From: Hydractinia symbiolongicarpus
Taxonomy: Eukaryota > Cnidaria > Hydrozoa > Anthoathecata > Hydractiniidae
DNA length: 64,000 nt
Assembly (NCBI RefSeq): GCF_029227915.1
Contig: NC_079885.1
Location: 9,116,001 to 9,180,000 of the forward strand
Reading direction: 5' to 3'
The notes beneath the pieces were generated by a model. The model worked only from the letters and a program-made list of their open reading frames with translations. It did not search any database and was not told the origin of the DNA. A program made the position numbers and the translations under genes. Each line of letters begins with the position of its first letter. Position 1 is the stretch's first letter. Positions 12,865-22,722 of the stretch are shown in pieces.

Positions 12865-14629
12865 ATGTGGGATATACCAAACATGCAAGATAATGATGAC
12901 GAGGATGATATACCCATTGGTAATTTGTTTGCAAGAAGGATGTTATCCAGGCCCACAACAACAAGAAGGTATCTATAGCTAAAACAGTATTTATAGCTAG
13001 CTAGATGTAGGTAGAGCCAATTTTAATACAATACATCACTAGTCAAATGTAATATAAAAAATATATATATATTCCAATAATAAATTTAGTTAGCTATGAC
13101 ATACATAAAACTAGTTACATAGCTAGGTAGTTAACATATTGGTAGCTTATATTTAGCTAAACAAAAATGATTATTTATAGTTTATTGTATAATTTATAGT
13201 TACAGAAATCCAAAGTCGTCAAACAACTCCGTAACTGACTATGCTGATCAAGATTTGTCAAGTGAGATCAATGCCATAATTGGTGGCGCCCCAGTTATTG
13301 AAACAAAATGTAGTTGCAAAGGTTCCTGCCAAAAAAGGTGTGACTGTCGTAAAATTGGGGTAAAATGCACAGTTGGATTTTGCCTATGTGATCCATGTAA
13401 ATGCAAAAACTTCAGAGAGCAGGTGAAAAATTTTAAACAATAATTGTTTACCTTGCTACCCATTTTGGTAAAAGTACGTATACACTTAAAGACTAAATTA
13501 CAAAGCACTTACATTATATAGCGTAAAAATTATCAATGTGATTATGGTATGGCTTTGCTTTTAGGCTGCTGTAGTTAGTTCAAATTTAGTAGATGGGAAT
13601 AGTTACAATGATACAACTAGTAATGGATCAACAGAACCAGAAGTCAGTATATACATTATAGCTTGCAATAAAAAACTTAAATTATAAGACTAATGTAGTA
13701 ACATTTTCAATATATATATATATAGGATGCAGTGGAAAATATTTCCTGTAAGTGCAAAGGTCGTTGTATCCGATGTCCTTGCAGAAATAATGGCAGCAAT
13801 TGTGATGATCAGTTTTGTGCTTGTGACATAACAAAATGTAAAAATAAAAACGAAATAGTAAGTACCAGCACATTTCTGTGTATAATACCTATAAAACAAA
13901 ATATAAAAAAGTGTTAATAAGTATTTATATGTGTATATGGAATATGGTAGGTCACATCCAGTAGAAAACGAAAATATATTAGACCAGCTGATGTTGGTGA
14001 TTTATTATCAAAAAGATCAGCAGACACAAAGGATGAATGTGTTGTATGTATTTTTTTTAATTATATACTTTAACCTTATCCACATCCATTATTAGTATAT
14101 ATATTAAATTTATATTGGCATTAAATTTCAGAAGTATTGTGAAAGTCTTCAAAGCGAACAGTTAAGAGAAATATTAGCTGATATGGCAGAAACATCACCG
14201 AGCACTTGGAAATTAGTGAAATCTGACATTGAGGGCCATGGTAATAGGAGAAGGACAGAGGACAACCCAGGCTGGTGTGTATGTGGCCAATGTATAGAAA
14301 TGGAAGAAGAAAGGGATCAAGTTTGCTGCCAAAATAATATAAAGAACCATGAAAATGCTGAATTCAGGCATCTTATTCTTGATGACAGGGTTCTAGACCT
14401 TGCAATGCGTGGAAACAGTGATTGGCTTCAGTACCCATTTGATCCTGAAGAAAATGCTTGCTGGCGATACACTGCCTATCGGCAGTACATAATGTGGTTT
14501 TGGGGACACTTAGGTAGTGGTAATAGAAAAGTCATACCCTCTTGCATTTTACGAAAAATCAGAGAACGTTTTCCTTCTGTAGATGGAATTTACAGAGGTT
14601 TTATGGATAGGTATGAGGCTTTACGATAA
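12865..14629 (+). CDS. transposon gene A: CXC-CXC-P2X7-type zinc 'ballast' protein
   Basis: Six exons (12865-12968, 13206-13422, 13565-13642, 13726-13857, 13951-14043, 14132-14629) join in phase to 373 residues without a break. After an acidic N-terminus come two cysteine-rich CXC/CRC (tesmin/TSO1-type) domains, CSCKGSCQKRCDCR...CLCDPCKCKN and CKCKGRCIRCPCR...CACDITKCKN, one in exon 2 and one in exon 4. In TSO1 and MSL2 relatives such domains bind DNA. The last exon matches the cytoplasmic ballast of vertebrate P2X7: WCVCGQC...VCCQN, RVLDLAMRG, YRQYIMWFWG, IPSC, RIRERFP-like IRERFPSVDGIYRGF. No ion-channel segment is present. Family knowledge: cnidarian and fish genomes carry many such stand-alone ballast proteins, often labelled 'P2X7-like'. 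A role as DNA-binding partner of transposase B is my inference from the shared element. Confidence 0.87.
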
Positions 14630-14688
14630 AATATAAAATAATGAAAAATATAGGCAGAAAAACTACACTACATACCAACAGATAAGAG
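14630..14688. other. short spacer between convergent transposon genes A and B
   Basis: Fifty-nine AT-rich bases separate the stop codons of A (+) and B (-). Transcripts that extend past either stop must overlap. Confidence 0.8.
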
Positions 14689-16852
14689 TTATTGGAGTTT
14701 CATTTCTTCTCTTGCTTGATGTTTTTCAAGTAATAATTCCATGGGAGGAGCAGTTGTTGCAGCAATATTTTGACGTAATGCTTTAGTACATTCTCGTCCA
14801 ATCCCTACGCGATTAACATTTCCCCTGTCAACATGACGTCTCCATAGTATTTCTGCCATGAGTCCTATAATGCACATATATAGATATACATTTTTATTCC
14901 TTTTTTATATATACATATATTTTACCATATGTTTTAGTTTTACATAATTTTATTATTGTATAACTATTGTAAAGATAATAAACGTTAGTTGAACTTAGAA
15001 CATACTTCGTATATAGATATAGTCCTTTGGTTTAGGTACTGCTACTAAAAACCATTGCTTTGTCCTCTTTCCATATCTGCGGACATAAACAAGTGAACCA
15101 TCTTTTTTTTGAAGCTGTCCTCGATTTAAATGACCGTTAAAGTCCAAATATGCTAATTGATGTCTGGTGATGTAAGCATCATTTTTGTACCCAATGCGCT
15201 TTGGACAGTAGGCTAACACTAAGTTATGAAATGCCTAAATAAAAGTACAAATCTTAGTAAGAAAACTTCTGTCCACATAGCGTATTTTTTTAATTTATTA
15301 CATATACAACATGTAACATAAAATATATTACAGTAACTTTTTATAACAAAATATATCAGTGTTAGTAACTCCTTTCACAATGTTTACCTCTAAAAGACCT
15401 GTGTGTCGATTTTTGGTGTAATATGCAAAGCTTTTTAGCCAAGAACTTTTCATGACATGCTTTCGAATAATTTCCATAGATGGTCCTGTTGGATCTAACC
15501 AAGTTTTTCCTTCAGTAGGTTCTTCCATAGGTTCGTGTTCGCATTGTAAATGGTCACCAGTTATATGCTTAAGTAAACGCATCCAAAGAACTCGCATTTT
15601 TAATTCATCCTCTTCACAGTGTGAGCAACAATACCAAAAGTGATTCCTTATGGGTGCCAACCAAGGATTAATAAGTGGCTGCAGTTGTTTTTTCTTGGAG
15701 ACCTATAGTTCATATTATATTTGTACACTATTGTAGTTTGTATAATATATTTCTGATGGGTATAAAAAAGTTATGTTATATACCTCCTGAGAGATTTTTT
15801 TTGTTATTTTTCCTGCCTTATGCCATACATCTAAACTGTGATGTGTTGCTTTCAATATTGGTTCTTTTTCTACAAGTTAATCAATAGAATGTTGAGAACT
15901 GCTAGAAAAAAAGTTTAAAAATATATATATATTTAAAAATCCTGACTTACTCATCAAGCACTTTATAGTTGCATGAGCATCAGTGCATATTTCATCAATT
16001 CTGAGATCCTTTTTGCTGATTAAGTATTTCATACCTTTCATAAATAAGTGTACTTCTAACTTCGTGGACTGAAGATTGACCTATCAATATTTTTTTTAGT
16101 TTACAAGTGTTTTGAATTACTCATGCAATCAAAATAGCAAATATCTTACTACCTCTCTTTTGTCACCAAATTGCATCATAACTAATTTTTTAGATTGATG
16201 ATCCATGAAGGTATAGGTACCCTTGGTAGCAGACCAACCAGGGGAATCTAGCTGGCAGTTACCACAAATGATAACTTCGTCTTGATGGGACATGCTTTCA
16301 ATAATGTCATGTTCTATATCATCATAAGTCTGTTGCACTGCTGGACTTACATATAATTTTTGATTTTTATAAAAGGTTGAAATATTAGGTTTTCCAAGTT
16401 GGACGAATTTGCAAAATCTTGAAAATTGATTTATTTGACCACCTGACAATACTAAAGCACTTTCGACAATATAATTAATAACGAACCCTGAACCATATAT
16501 GGGAGATGAATACCAAAAGTCTTTGTGACCTTTTAGACATTTCCAAGTTAACTTGATAGTATATCCTGAACATAATGTGAATATGTTAAGTTTGCTATTT
16601 ATTTAGCAATAAAACATATATTATATATAGAGAGGATCTGTTCATACCTATATAAAAGCTCTCTATGTTAACAATTTGTGCATTACAGTCTTTTTCATGA
16701 CAGGTATCCCCTAACAAGTATTCTAACTGTCTAGTTGATGCAATGCATTTAGGATCGTCAATTTTTTTAAATTCGTCATCCAAACTTCCATAATTACACC
16801 TAGAACACCAATACTGTTGGCAAAACACTTGACAAACATTTGCACAATTCAT
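14689..16852 (-). CDS. transposon gene B: Kolobok-type DDE transposase
   Basis: Seven exons on the minus strand (16852-16648, 16565-16153, 16068-15951, 15869-15784, 15702-15388, 15234-15006, 14864-14689) give 513 residues in continuous frame. There is no splice acceptor before the ATG at 16850-16852, which supports it as the true start. The N-terminus is a Cys/His cluster, CANVCQVFCQQYWCSRCNYG, a likely zinc fold. The catalytic core shows CGNCQLDSPG followed by GTYTFMDHQSKK, then EICTDAHATIKC, then LDVWHKAGKITKKIS, then NRHTGLLEAFHNLVLAYCPK. These keep the order and spacing I know from Kolobok transposases. Candidate catalytic residues are Asp of DSPG, Asp of TDAH and Glu of GLLE. Relatives as I remember them have D-x-x-x-DSPG; the first Asp is Asn here. 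The C-terminus (KDYIYIRRLMAEIL...) is also conserved in style. No frameshift or stop was found. Confidence 0.87.
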
Positions 16853-16882
16853 ATTTTTTTAAATAAATATACAGTATAGAAG

Positions 16883-16951
16883 GGACTGGGAGGGATTCGA
16901 ACCCTCAATTAACGCTAAGCGTTTTCTCTACCAATTGAGATACACCAGCCC
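16883..16951 (-). ncRNA. tRNA-like sequence between transposon genes C and B
   Basis: Read on the minus strand it has a 7-bp acceptor stem (GGGCTGG with CCAGTCC, one G-U pair), a D-arm-like TCTCAATTGGTAGAGA, and a perfect T-arm (GAGGG-TTCGAAT-CCCTC) containing a consensus B-box. The anticodon arm is reduced to a hairpin AACGC-TTA-GCGTT with no variable loop, and two extra bases lie before the D stem. It is only 69 nt. No T-run follows it. It is therefore not a normal tRNA; a tRNA-like processing signal, a decayed tRNA or a SINE head are possible. It lies 31 bp upstream of the transposase ATG. Confidence 0.65.
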
Positions 16952-17051
16952 TATAGCCATAACTTAATTTAAATATTTACCTAATTTATGGATCTGATGC
17001 CAAGTCAGGATATTCAATTTCATCATCACCAATGTCTTCCTGCCCTTCTGT

Positions 17052-18224
17052 TTATTGGGCAATTAATTCTTCAACATCATCCAATGTCACATCCAAGGCT
17101 GAAACATCATCGTGGCTACAAGTAAAATATATATAAATACACAAATGATTATGTATATACCTTATTAACCCATAAAAAATCTATATATACCTTGTATCAT
17201 TTCCAATATCTTGGTCATCATTAAAATTTATTTTAGTTGGCTTTGCAGATCTAATTTAATAAAATAAAGCTTCTAAGAAAGCATTCAATTAGTAAGGACA
17301 AACATAATTAAAATTAATGTGTACCTTTTAAAACAGATAGAATGCTTCGGTTCTAAATGTGGTGTTGATTGGTTTAAAGGCCTAGTGAAAAATAAAATAT
17401 GTATGAAAACATTGGCAAAAGACTTGCACCTGCAAACAGTAAAGCTTTGAAATCACATATAGCTATATATATATCATGCTTTCCAGAAACAAATCAGCCA
17501 GCTACTCTAGTAGCTATATAATTTACAAATTTGCTGTATATACTTTAATATTTCCATCGATGGGAAATTTGAATCTTTTTTAGTACATTCAATTTCCATT
17601 TCAGTTTTAGCCTTTTTTGAGCTAACAATAACAACACGTGGTGTATCATTAGGACCAGTTATTGAAGACTTTGTGTTACTGCTGCTATCATATGTTGGCG
17701 AAAGTAAGCATGAGAGAGGTGAAGTAAAAGAAGTCGATGAATCTTTAGACGAGCTACTTGATGACTGTCTTTTCTTTTTTAGTACTACAACTTCACCTAA
17801 ATAAATAAAATAAAATTTTATGTAACTTTCTATAGCTAGCTAGAAGCCATCATGTCAATAACTATTTTTATAAGATATCTGATGTTTCTTTTTACTTTTA
17901 TACTAACTAAACTTAGCTGGCTAGGCAGTCTGACAATCTGATTAAAGTTAGATCACAGTTTGCAATTATTTTCTTACTGCATGGAGTATGCACCATTCTC
18001 TTTGAAGAGTTTAGTAACATAATACTGTTTCTGGAATCTTTATTGTGGTGTGCCCTCAAAACTTCATGAACCCAAGTGAAGAAATCTTGGTTGTATAAAA
18101 ACTTTAACTCTTCTTTTAGACGTATTAAGTTCTCGTAGCACTCCTTTGCCTTCTCTCCAGTTCCAAGGTAAACTCTATACTTGCTTCCCCTAACAATCTT
18201 TGGTGCTTTTGAGGAGCTAGCCAT
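17052..18224 (-). CDS. transposon gene C: 226-aa accessory protein
   Basis: Five minus-strand exons (18224-17978, 17796-17544, 17381-17325, 17250-17191, 17115-17052) join in phase. The N-terminal 80 residues look like a small helical domain (YENLIRLKEELKFLYNQDFF, TWVHEVLRAHH). A Ser/Lys-rich linker (KKKRQSSSSSSKDSS) and an acidic tail (NDDQDIGNDT...LDDVEELIAQ) follow. I do not recognise the domain with certainty. The TAA stop at 17052-17054 is followed by another 21 codons of equally acidic sense sequence up to a second TAA at 16986-16988, so the protein may once have been about 248 residues long. It is encoded head-to-tail before the transposase within the same element, so a role in transposition or its regulation is likely but inferred. 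Confidence 0.72.
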
Positions 18225-18399
18225 GTTGAAACCCTAGCAGTTTGACATGAACTATCGCACGCTTCAGTGCTGGCCAAAGCTATCAAAACTACACTTAGCC
18301 CTGGGTAATTTTAAAAAAAATGTGGTTTTGCCTTATGATTTTCAGATTTTTGCTGCTGATATCAGCATATTTTGGGCCTCGAGTGCCACACCTCCGTAT

Positions 18400-18418
18400 A
18401 TATAGGAGTTAATTATCT
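18400..18418 (-). repeat. right terminal inverted repeat of the Kolobok-like element
   Basis: Reverse complement of 12533-12551 over all nineteen bases. TTAA follows at 18419-18422. Confidence 0.88.
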
Positions 18419-18422
18419 TTAA

Positions 18423-18956
18423 TCATTGTAAATCAATCTAGCAGATTATAGCTATTCACGTAAATGCTACGTTCTGCTCGTAACTGCGCTGGTAAGATTA
18501 CAAGCGAGGTAGAAAATTTTAGAGCGTCCAAAAAATATATCCCGCATGCTGTGCTTGCTTGTTTTATTTTAAACCGTCGCTAATTGATTTGTCCATGCTC
18601 GTGATAGACTCTGATATTTGTTTAACTGATCTGCTGGAATCTCTCTTGTATCTTGTGTCAAGTTATTTGCCAAATTTTGTTTTTGAACTAATCTTTCTCT
18701 TGACATTTTAAAAAAAACTTGGTCATGTTGGAAACAGGTTAATTAATTTATTTATTTTCGATAACCTTATTTATTTATTTGTTTTTGTATAATATGTATA
18801 TAAAAAAATTTACCTAATTTAATACCTATTTTAAAATTTCAAATATTACTATATTTTTTGTTTCAACAGGTCCTACATTGATACCAGGATTGTAAATATA
18901 TTTCTGACATAGTCAACCTGTAAAATTATAATAGTTAATAATAATAATAATAAAAA
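18423..18956. other. spacer between two transposons, nothing recognised
   Basis: AT-rich DNA ending in a short TAA/AATA-rich run directly before the Harbinger terminal repeat. No coding frame is visible. Confidence 0.5.
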
Positions 18957-19083
18957 GCTGGCTCAAATGCATCCAACATTTCATTCAATATTTTGGTTGA
19001 AAGTTGGGTGAAAATTTGTTCGAATTTCGAAAAATTCGAAATTTGCATTTGAGTTGCTTCATCCAACACGCTTCATCCAACAA

Positions 19084-19985
19084 TACGTGTTGATTCATTT
19101 GACTTTTAACCATGGAGGGCTTTGCAGCTATCATGATTTTAAACGAGTTATTGGATTCTGATGATGAAAAACCGATCGGGGAAAAACACGAAACTGGCTT
19201 AAAAGAAGAAAAGAAAGAGGATATTTTACAAATATCATCCAAGAATGTTTATATGCCGATGTTGGTTCAAACAGGAGAGTCAATGATTCTGGAATCTGAA
19301 ATAGAACCGCCCTTCTTTAAGGAATTTATAATGGAACAGTTGAGCTCCCGGCTGACGCAAAGCTTGCGAATGATGAAAGCGCTCCCTATTTGTTTCTCGG
19401 GGATGACGCCTTCGCTCTCAAGAAATATATGATGAAAACTTTTCCTCAACGAAGAAAGGCGAGTTTACAACTACAGACTTAGAAGGGCTCGCAGAATTTC
19501 AGAAAAATTTGCTTGGGATTTTGGCAAATCGTTGGAGGTATGTAGTAGATGTAATCCTTACGGCACTTACACTCCACAAAATGTTAATCTTAATCCCTAA
19601 ATCATCCAAGGCTTATCCACCACCTTATCCAAACTCGACAGTTTCTTGTCAATATACAATGCAAAGTTAGAAATATTCGGAACTATCGCGTCAATCTTTG
19701 GTCTTAGGGTTGGGGCAGCTGCTTTGATGTTATGGCTTCTGTACATTTGGAAAGCAGATCTAACTTCTTTTCGGCAATCGACTTTTTTTTTGGGTACCGA
19801 TGTAGTTTCTACCTCTTTCTCTGTTGACCCAGCTTCTTGTAGATTATTTCGCTTCAAAGTATCCCTACTTTTTGCAGCCCTGATAAATTGGACTAACAAC
19901 GACAGTTTATTGTAATAGACCCAGTTACTAATGTATAATTCGTCAGTACTCTGCCCGCTCTTGGTAGTGTTTTCTTTCATTTGAC
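19084..19985 (+). repeat. tandem-duplicated, internally deleted Harbinger unit
   Basis: 19,112-19,250 repeats 19,994-20,115 (same start, MENFAAIMILNELLDSDDEK-like), and 19,262-19,975 repeats 20,612-21,325 almost base for base. About 485 bp corresponding to 20,112-20,596, the front half of the nuclease domain, is missing from this first unit. High similarity of the two arms shows that the duplication is recent relative to the decay of the genes. Confidence 0.85.
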
Positions 19986-19993
19986 TTTTAACC

Positions 19994-20960
19994 ATGGAGA
20001 ACTTTGCAGCTATCATGATTTTAAACGAGTTATTGGATTCCGATGATGAAAAACCGATCGGGGGAAAAACACGAAACTGGCTTAAAAGAAGAAAAGAAAG
20101 AGGATATTTTACAAATATTACCCAAGAACTGATGATAGAAAAGTTCCAGATGGATGTGGGTGATTTCAAATTTGTACTGAGCAAAATTTTTGACGGTATC
20201 TCGCCAAAGAAAATATCTGGTGGTACTAGACCGATTGAGGCAGACTAACGACTGGCCTCAAGCCTCCGCTATTTGGCCACAGGCGAGTCATTCAAATCAC
20301 TAAGCTTCCAGTACCGCATTTCAATGAATGCAGTGTCTTACATCGTGAAAAGTTTCTGTAAAGCTGTGGTTGAACGTCTGACAGGTGATTTTATCAAAGT
20401 CTTCGCAACAAAAGCGCGATGGCTTGAAATTGCGGAAAAATTCAAAGAACGTTGGAATTTCTCACACGCTCTTGGTGCGATTGACGGGAAACATGTAAGA
20501 ATCCAAAAGCCAAACAATGACGGATCAATTTATTACAACTATAAACATACACACTCTATAATTTTGATGGCTATCGCAGGTCTGTCTTACGGAATGTTTA
20601 TATGATGATGTTGGTTTAAACGGGAGAGTCAACGATTCTGGAATCTGAAATAGAACCGCCCTTCTTCAAGGAATTCATAATGGAACAGTTGAGCTCCCGG
20701 CTGACGCAAAGCTTGCGAATGATGAAAGCGCTCCCTATGTGTTTCTCGGGGATGACGTTTTCGCTCTCAAGAAATATAAGATGAAACCTTTTCCGCAACA
20801 GGGTTTAAACGAAGAAAGACGAGTTTACATCTACAGACTTAAAAAGGCTCGCAGAATTTCAGAAAAATTTGCTTGGGATTTTGGCAAATCGTTGGAGGTA
20901 TGTAGTAGATGTAATCCTTACGGCACTTACACTCCACAAAATGTTAATCTTAATCCCTAA
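19994..20960 (+). pseudogene. PIF/Harbinger nuclease (HARBI1-like) pseudogene
   Basis: The plus-strand translation follows a Harbinger transposase: RLASSLRYLATGESF, WNFSHALGAIDGKHVRI (first catalytic Asp), then NYKHTHSIILMAIAG, then VFLGDDVFALKKY (second Asp). Breaks visible: an in-frame TAA at 20246-20248 just before the RLASSLRYL block, a frameshift near 20,600-20,606, and a TGA where a Trp is expected near 20,645. The third acidic residue lies in an altered C-terminal block. The copy cannot encode active nuclease as it stands. Confidence 0.85.
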
Positions 20961-21710
20961 ATCATCCAAGGCTTATCCACCACCTTATCCAAACTCGACA
21001 GTTTCTTGTCAATATACAATGCAAAGTTAGAAATATTCGGAACTATCGCGTCAATCTTTGGTCTTAGGGTTGGGGCAGCTGCTTTGATGTTATGGCTTCT
21101 GTACATTTGGAAAGCAGATCTAACTTCTTTTCGGCAATCGACTTTTTTTTTGGGTACCGATGTAGTTTCTACCTCTTTCTCTGTTGACCCAGCTTCTTGT
21201 AGATTATTTCGCTTCAAAGTATCCCTACTTTTTGCAGCCCTGATAAATTGGACTAACAACGACAGTTTATTGTAATAGACCCAGTTACTAATGTATAATT
21301 CGTCAGTAAACTGCCCGCTCTTGGTAGTGTTTTCTTTGTCCATTTTTCGTCCAATTGTGCCCTTCAACCGTTTATCTTTGCTTTTATTGAAGCAGCTGTC
21401 GTTTCCAAGGTTGTCGCGATCCCCGAGTATGCTATTTCTTTCATGTCTCGTTTTTGATAATCAGGGTGTTGTAGGTCCCATAAACATGGACTTCCTTCTA
21501 ACATATTGTTCAGTAGGGTTATATCAACATCAATCCAATCTTTTAATGCCTTTTTTTTGGAATCTTTTTCTTGCTTTTACCTTTTCTTTTTTTAGCCTTG
21601 TTTTCGGTCGATTTAGTCTTTTCAGCATCCTTTTCCTTTCTTTGCTTTTAAAATACTTCGCCTGGTTGATAGGTATGGTCTTCTGAACCACTGGCCATAG
21701 CTGCCATCGT
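20957..21710 (-). pseudogene. Harbinger MADF/Myb-like partner protein, frameshifted
   Basis: On the minus strand a MADF-type (SANT-like) helical domain can be read: LLNNMLEGSPCLWDLQHPDY, then DELYISNWVYYNKLSLL, then a Lys-rich linker and SSLDKVVDKPWMI at the C-terminus. A TGA/frameshift near 21,360-21,370 splits the domain, and an in-frame TAA near 21,655 breaks the N-terminal part. In PIF/Harbinger elements this protein helps the nuclease enter the nucleus and bind the ends. The C-terminal half is duplicated at 19597-20000. Confidence 0.78.
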
Positions 21711-22722
21711 GACTTTTTCTGCTTTTTCTCGCTATTCACAAATTTTTTTTTGGCACACACACTCTCAATTTATTTGCAAGCCTTCCATTAAAAAAGAAAA
21801 CATTCAATTATCAAAATACGTTCAAAAATGTGTTCAAAAATTCAAAAAATTACGTAAAATACTTAGAAAATCGTAAAATGTTAGTTGAAATTTGACTCAA
21901 ATACATCCAACATGAAAATTCATGAAAATTATGTTGGATAAAGCTGCTGGGTCAACAGTGTCACCGATATCAAACCTTATCCAACATCATCCAACTTGAT
22001 TTTTTACTTCTTTTTTATTTTTGAGAAATTTTGGTTCAACTCAAATGCATCCAGCGTTTCATCCCACATCAAAAATGTACGATGTTGGATGAAATGTTAG
22101 ATGCATTTGAGCCAGCATTAATTCATAAATTTCGTTCTCACCATCATTGCAATCATCTTTATTTTCTTCAATATTTTCCTTTATTATAGTGCTTCTAGCG
22201 TTTGTGACACAAGTTGGATCTGTGATCTCCCCCAGAGATTCTCCAAATTCGATTGTCACAGACCAATTTAACGCTACCACGACGCCTTATACTGCCCACG
22301 GGACAATGCTGTTTCTGTTCATTGAATCTTTTCGTGCTTTCATCATAATTGGTCAAAAAAGAACTTAATTTATTTTATTACTTGATTCTATATAAAATTG
22401 TTGAAATTTATACGACTGTACATTGAAAATGGTTTGAAAATGGTAGCTTTGAATACAGAATGTAACGATGACTCTTATCGTTTTTAATTTAATTTAATTT
22501 ATACTACTTTACTTGATTGCCTAATATCCATTTCAATGAAACAGAGTTTAACCAGATTACTTTCAAAATCATACTTATATACAACTTTAATTCGTTTAGC
22601 CAGTTTAGAATCATTGATTTTCTGATTGCTTTTTTTCCGCCGCTTTTTTGGTGGCTGAAGCTCTGAATTTCATCTGAATCTTTGTCTGAACCAGCGATTG
22701 GTTTACTTAGCCCAACAAGTAA

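Larger units (their letters stand above)
12529..18422. mobile_element. Kolobok-like DNA transposon with three intact genes, flanked by TTAA
   Basis: The left end, AGATAATTAACTCCTATAT at 12533-12551, is repeated in inverted orientation at 18400-18418, a perfect 19-bp terminal inverted repeat with a partly matching extension. Both ends are flanked directly by TTAA (12529-12532 and 18419-18422), the target duplication expected of Kolobok and piggyBac elements. Inside are gene A (+, 12865-14629), transposase gene B (-, 16852-14689) and gene C (-, 18224-17052), plus a tRNA-like sequence at 16883-16951. All three genes have short, AT-rich introns and join in frame. The transposase carries motifs I associate with Kolobok (DSPG...YTFMD, TDAH, DVWH, TGLLE). 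The copy looks young and may be autonomous. Confidence 0.88.
18957..22116. mobile_element. decayed PIF/Harbinger element with internal tandem duplication
   Basis: Imperfect terminal inverted repeats of about 32 bp start GCTGGCTCAAATGCATC at 18957 and, inverted, end at 22116. Further partial copies of the terminal motif (ACTCAAATGCATCCA) lie near 22,035 and near 21,895. Inside are a Harbinger-type nuclease pseudogene (+), a MADF/Myb-like partner pseudogene (-), and a truncated tandem copy of the same region. This two-gene arrangement is typical of PIF/Harbinger. The expected 3-bp target duplication could not be assigned because the left flank is a run of A. Confidence 0.85.

Noticed and set aside
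16883-16951. A functional tRNA, perhaps an ochre suppressor (TTA in the loop) acting on the TAA codons of gene C
   Set aside because: The anticodon arm is too short, the variable loop is missing, two extra bases precede the D stem and no Pol III terminator follows. Two TAA codons in the preceding exon are simply explained as stop codons.
16852-18224. Genes C and B as one long transposase gene
   Set aside because: The last C exon ends in TAA, and no splice acceptor precedes the ATG at 16,852, so two genes fit better.
19597-20184. A complete minus-strand gene of 195 residues in the Harbinger
   Set aside because: Its N-terminal third is the antisense of the nuclease start; only the rest is the duplicated partner-gene end.
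21291-21686. A 131-codon hydrophobic plus-strand frame
   Set aside because: It is antisense to the Lys-rich partner protein; reversed Lys codons give Phe/Leu.
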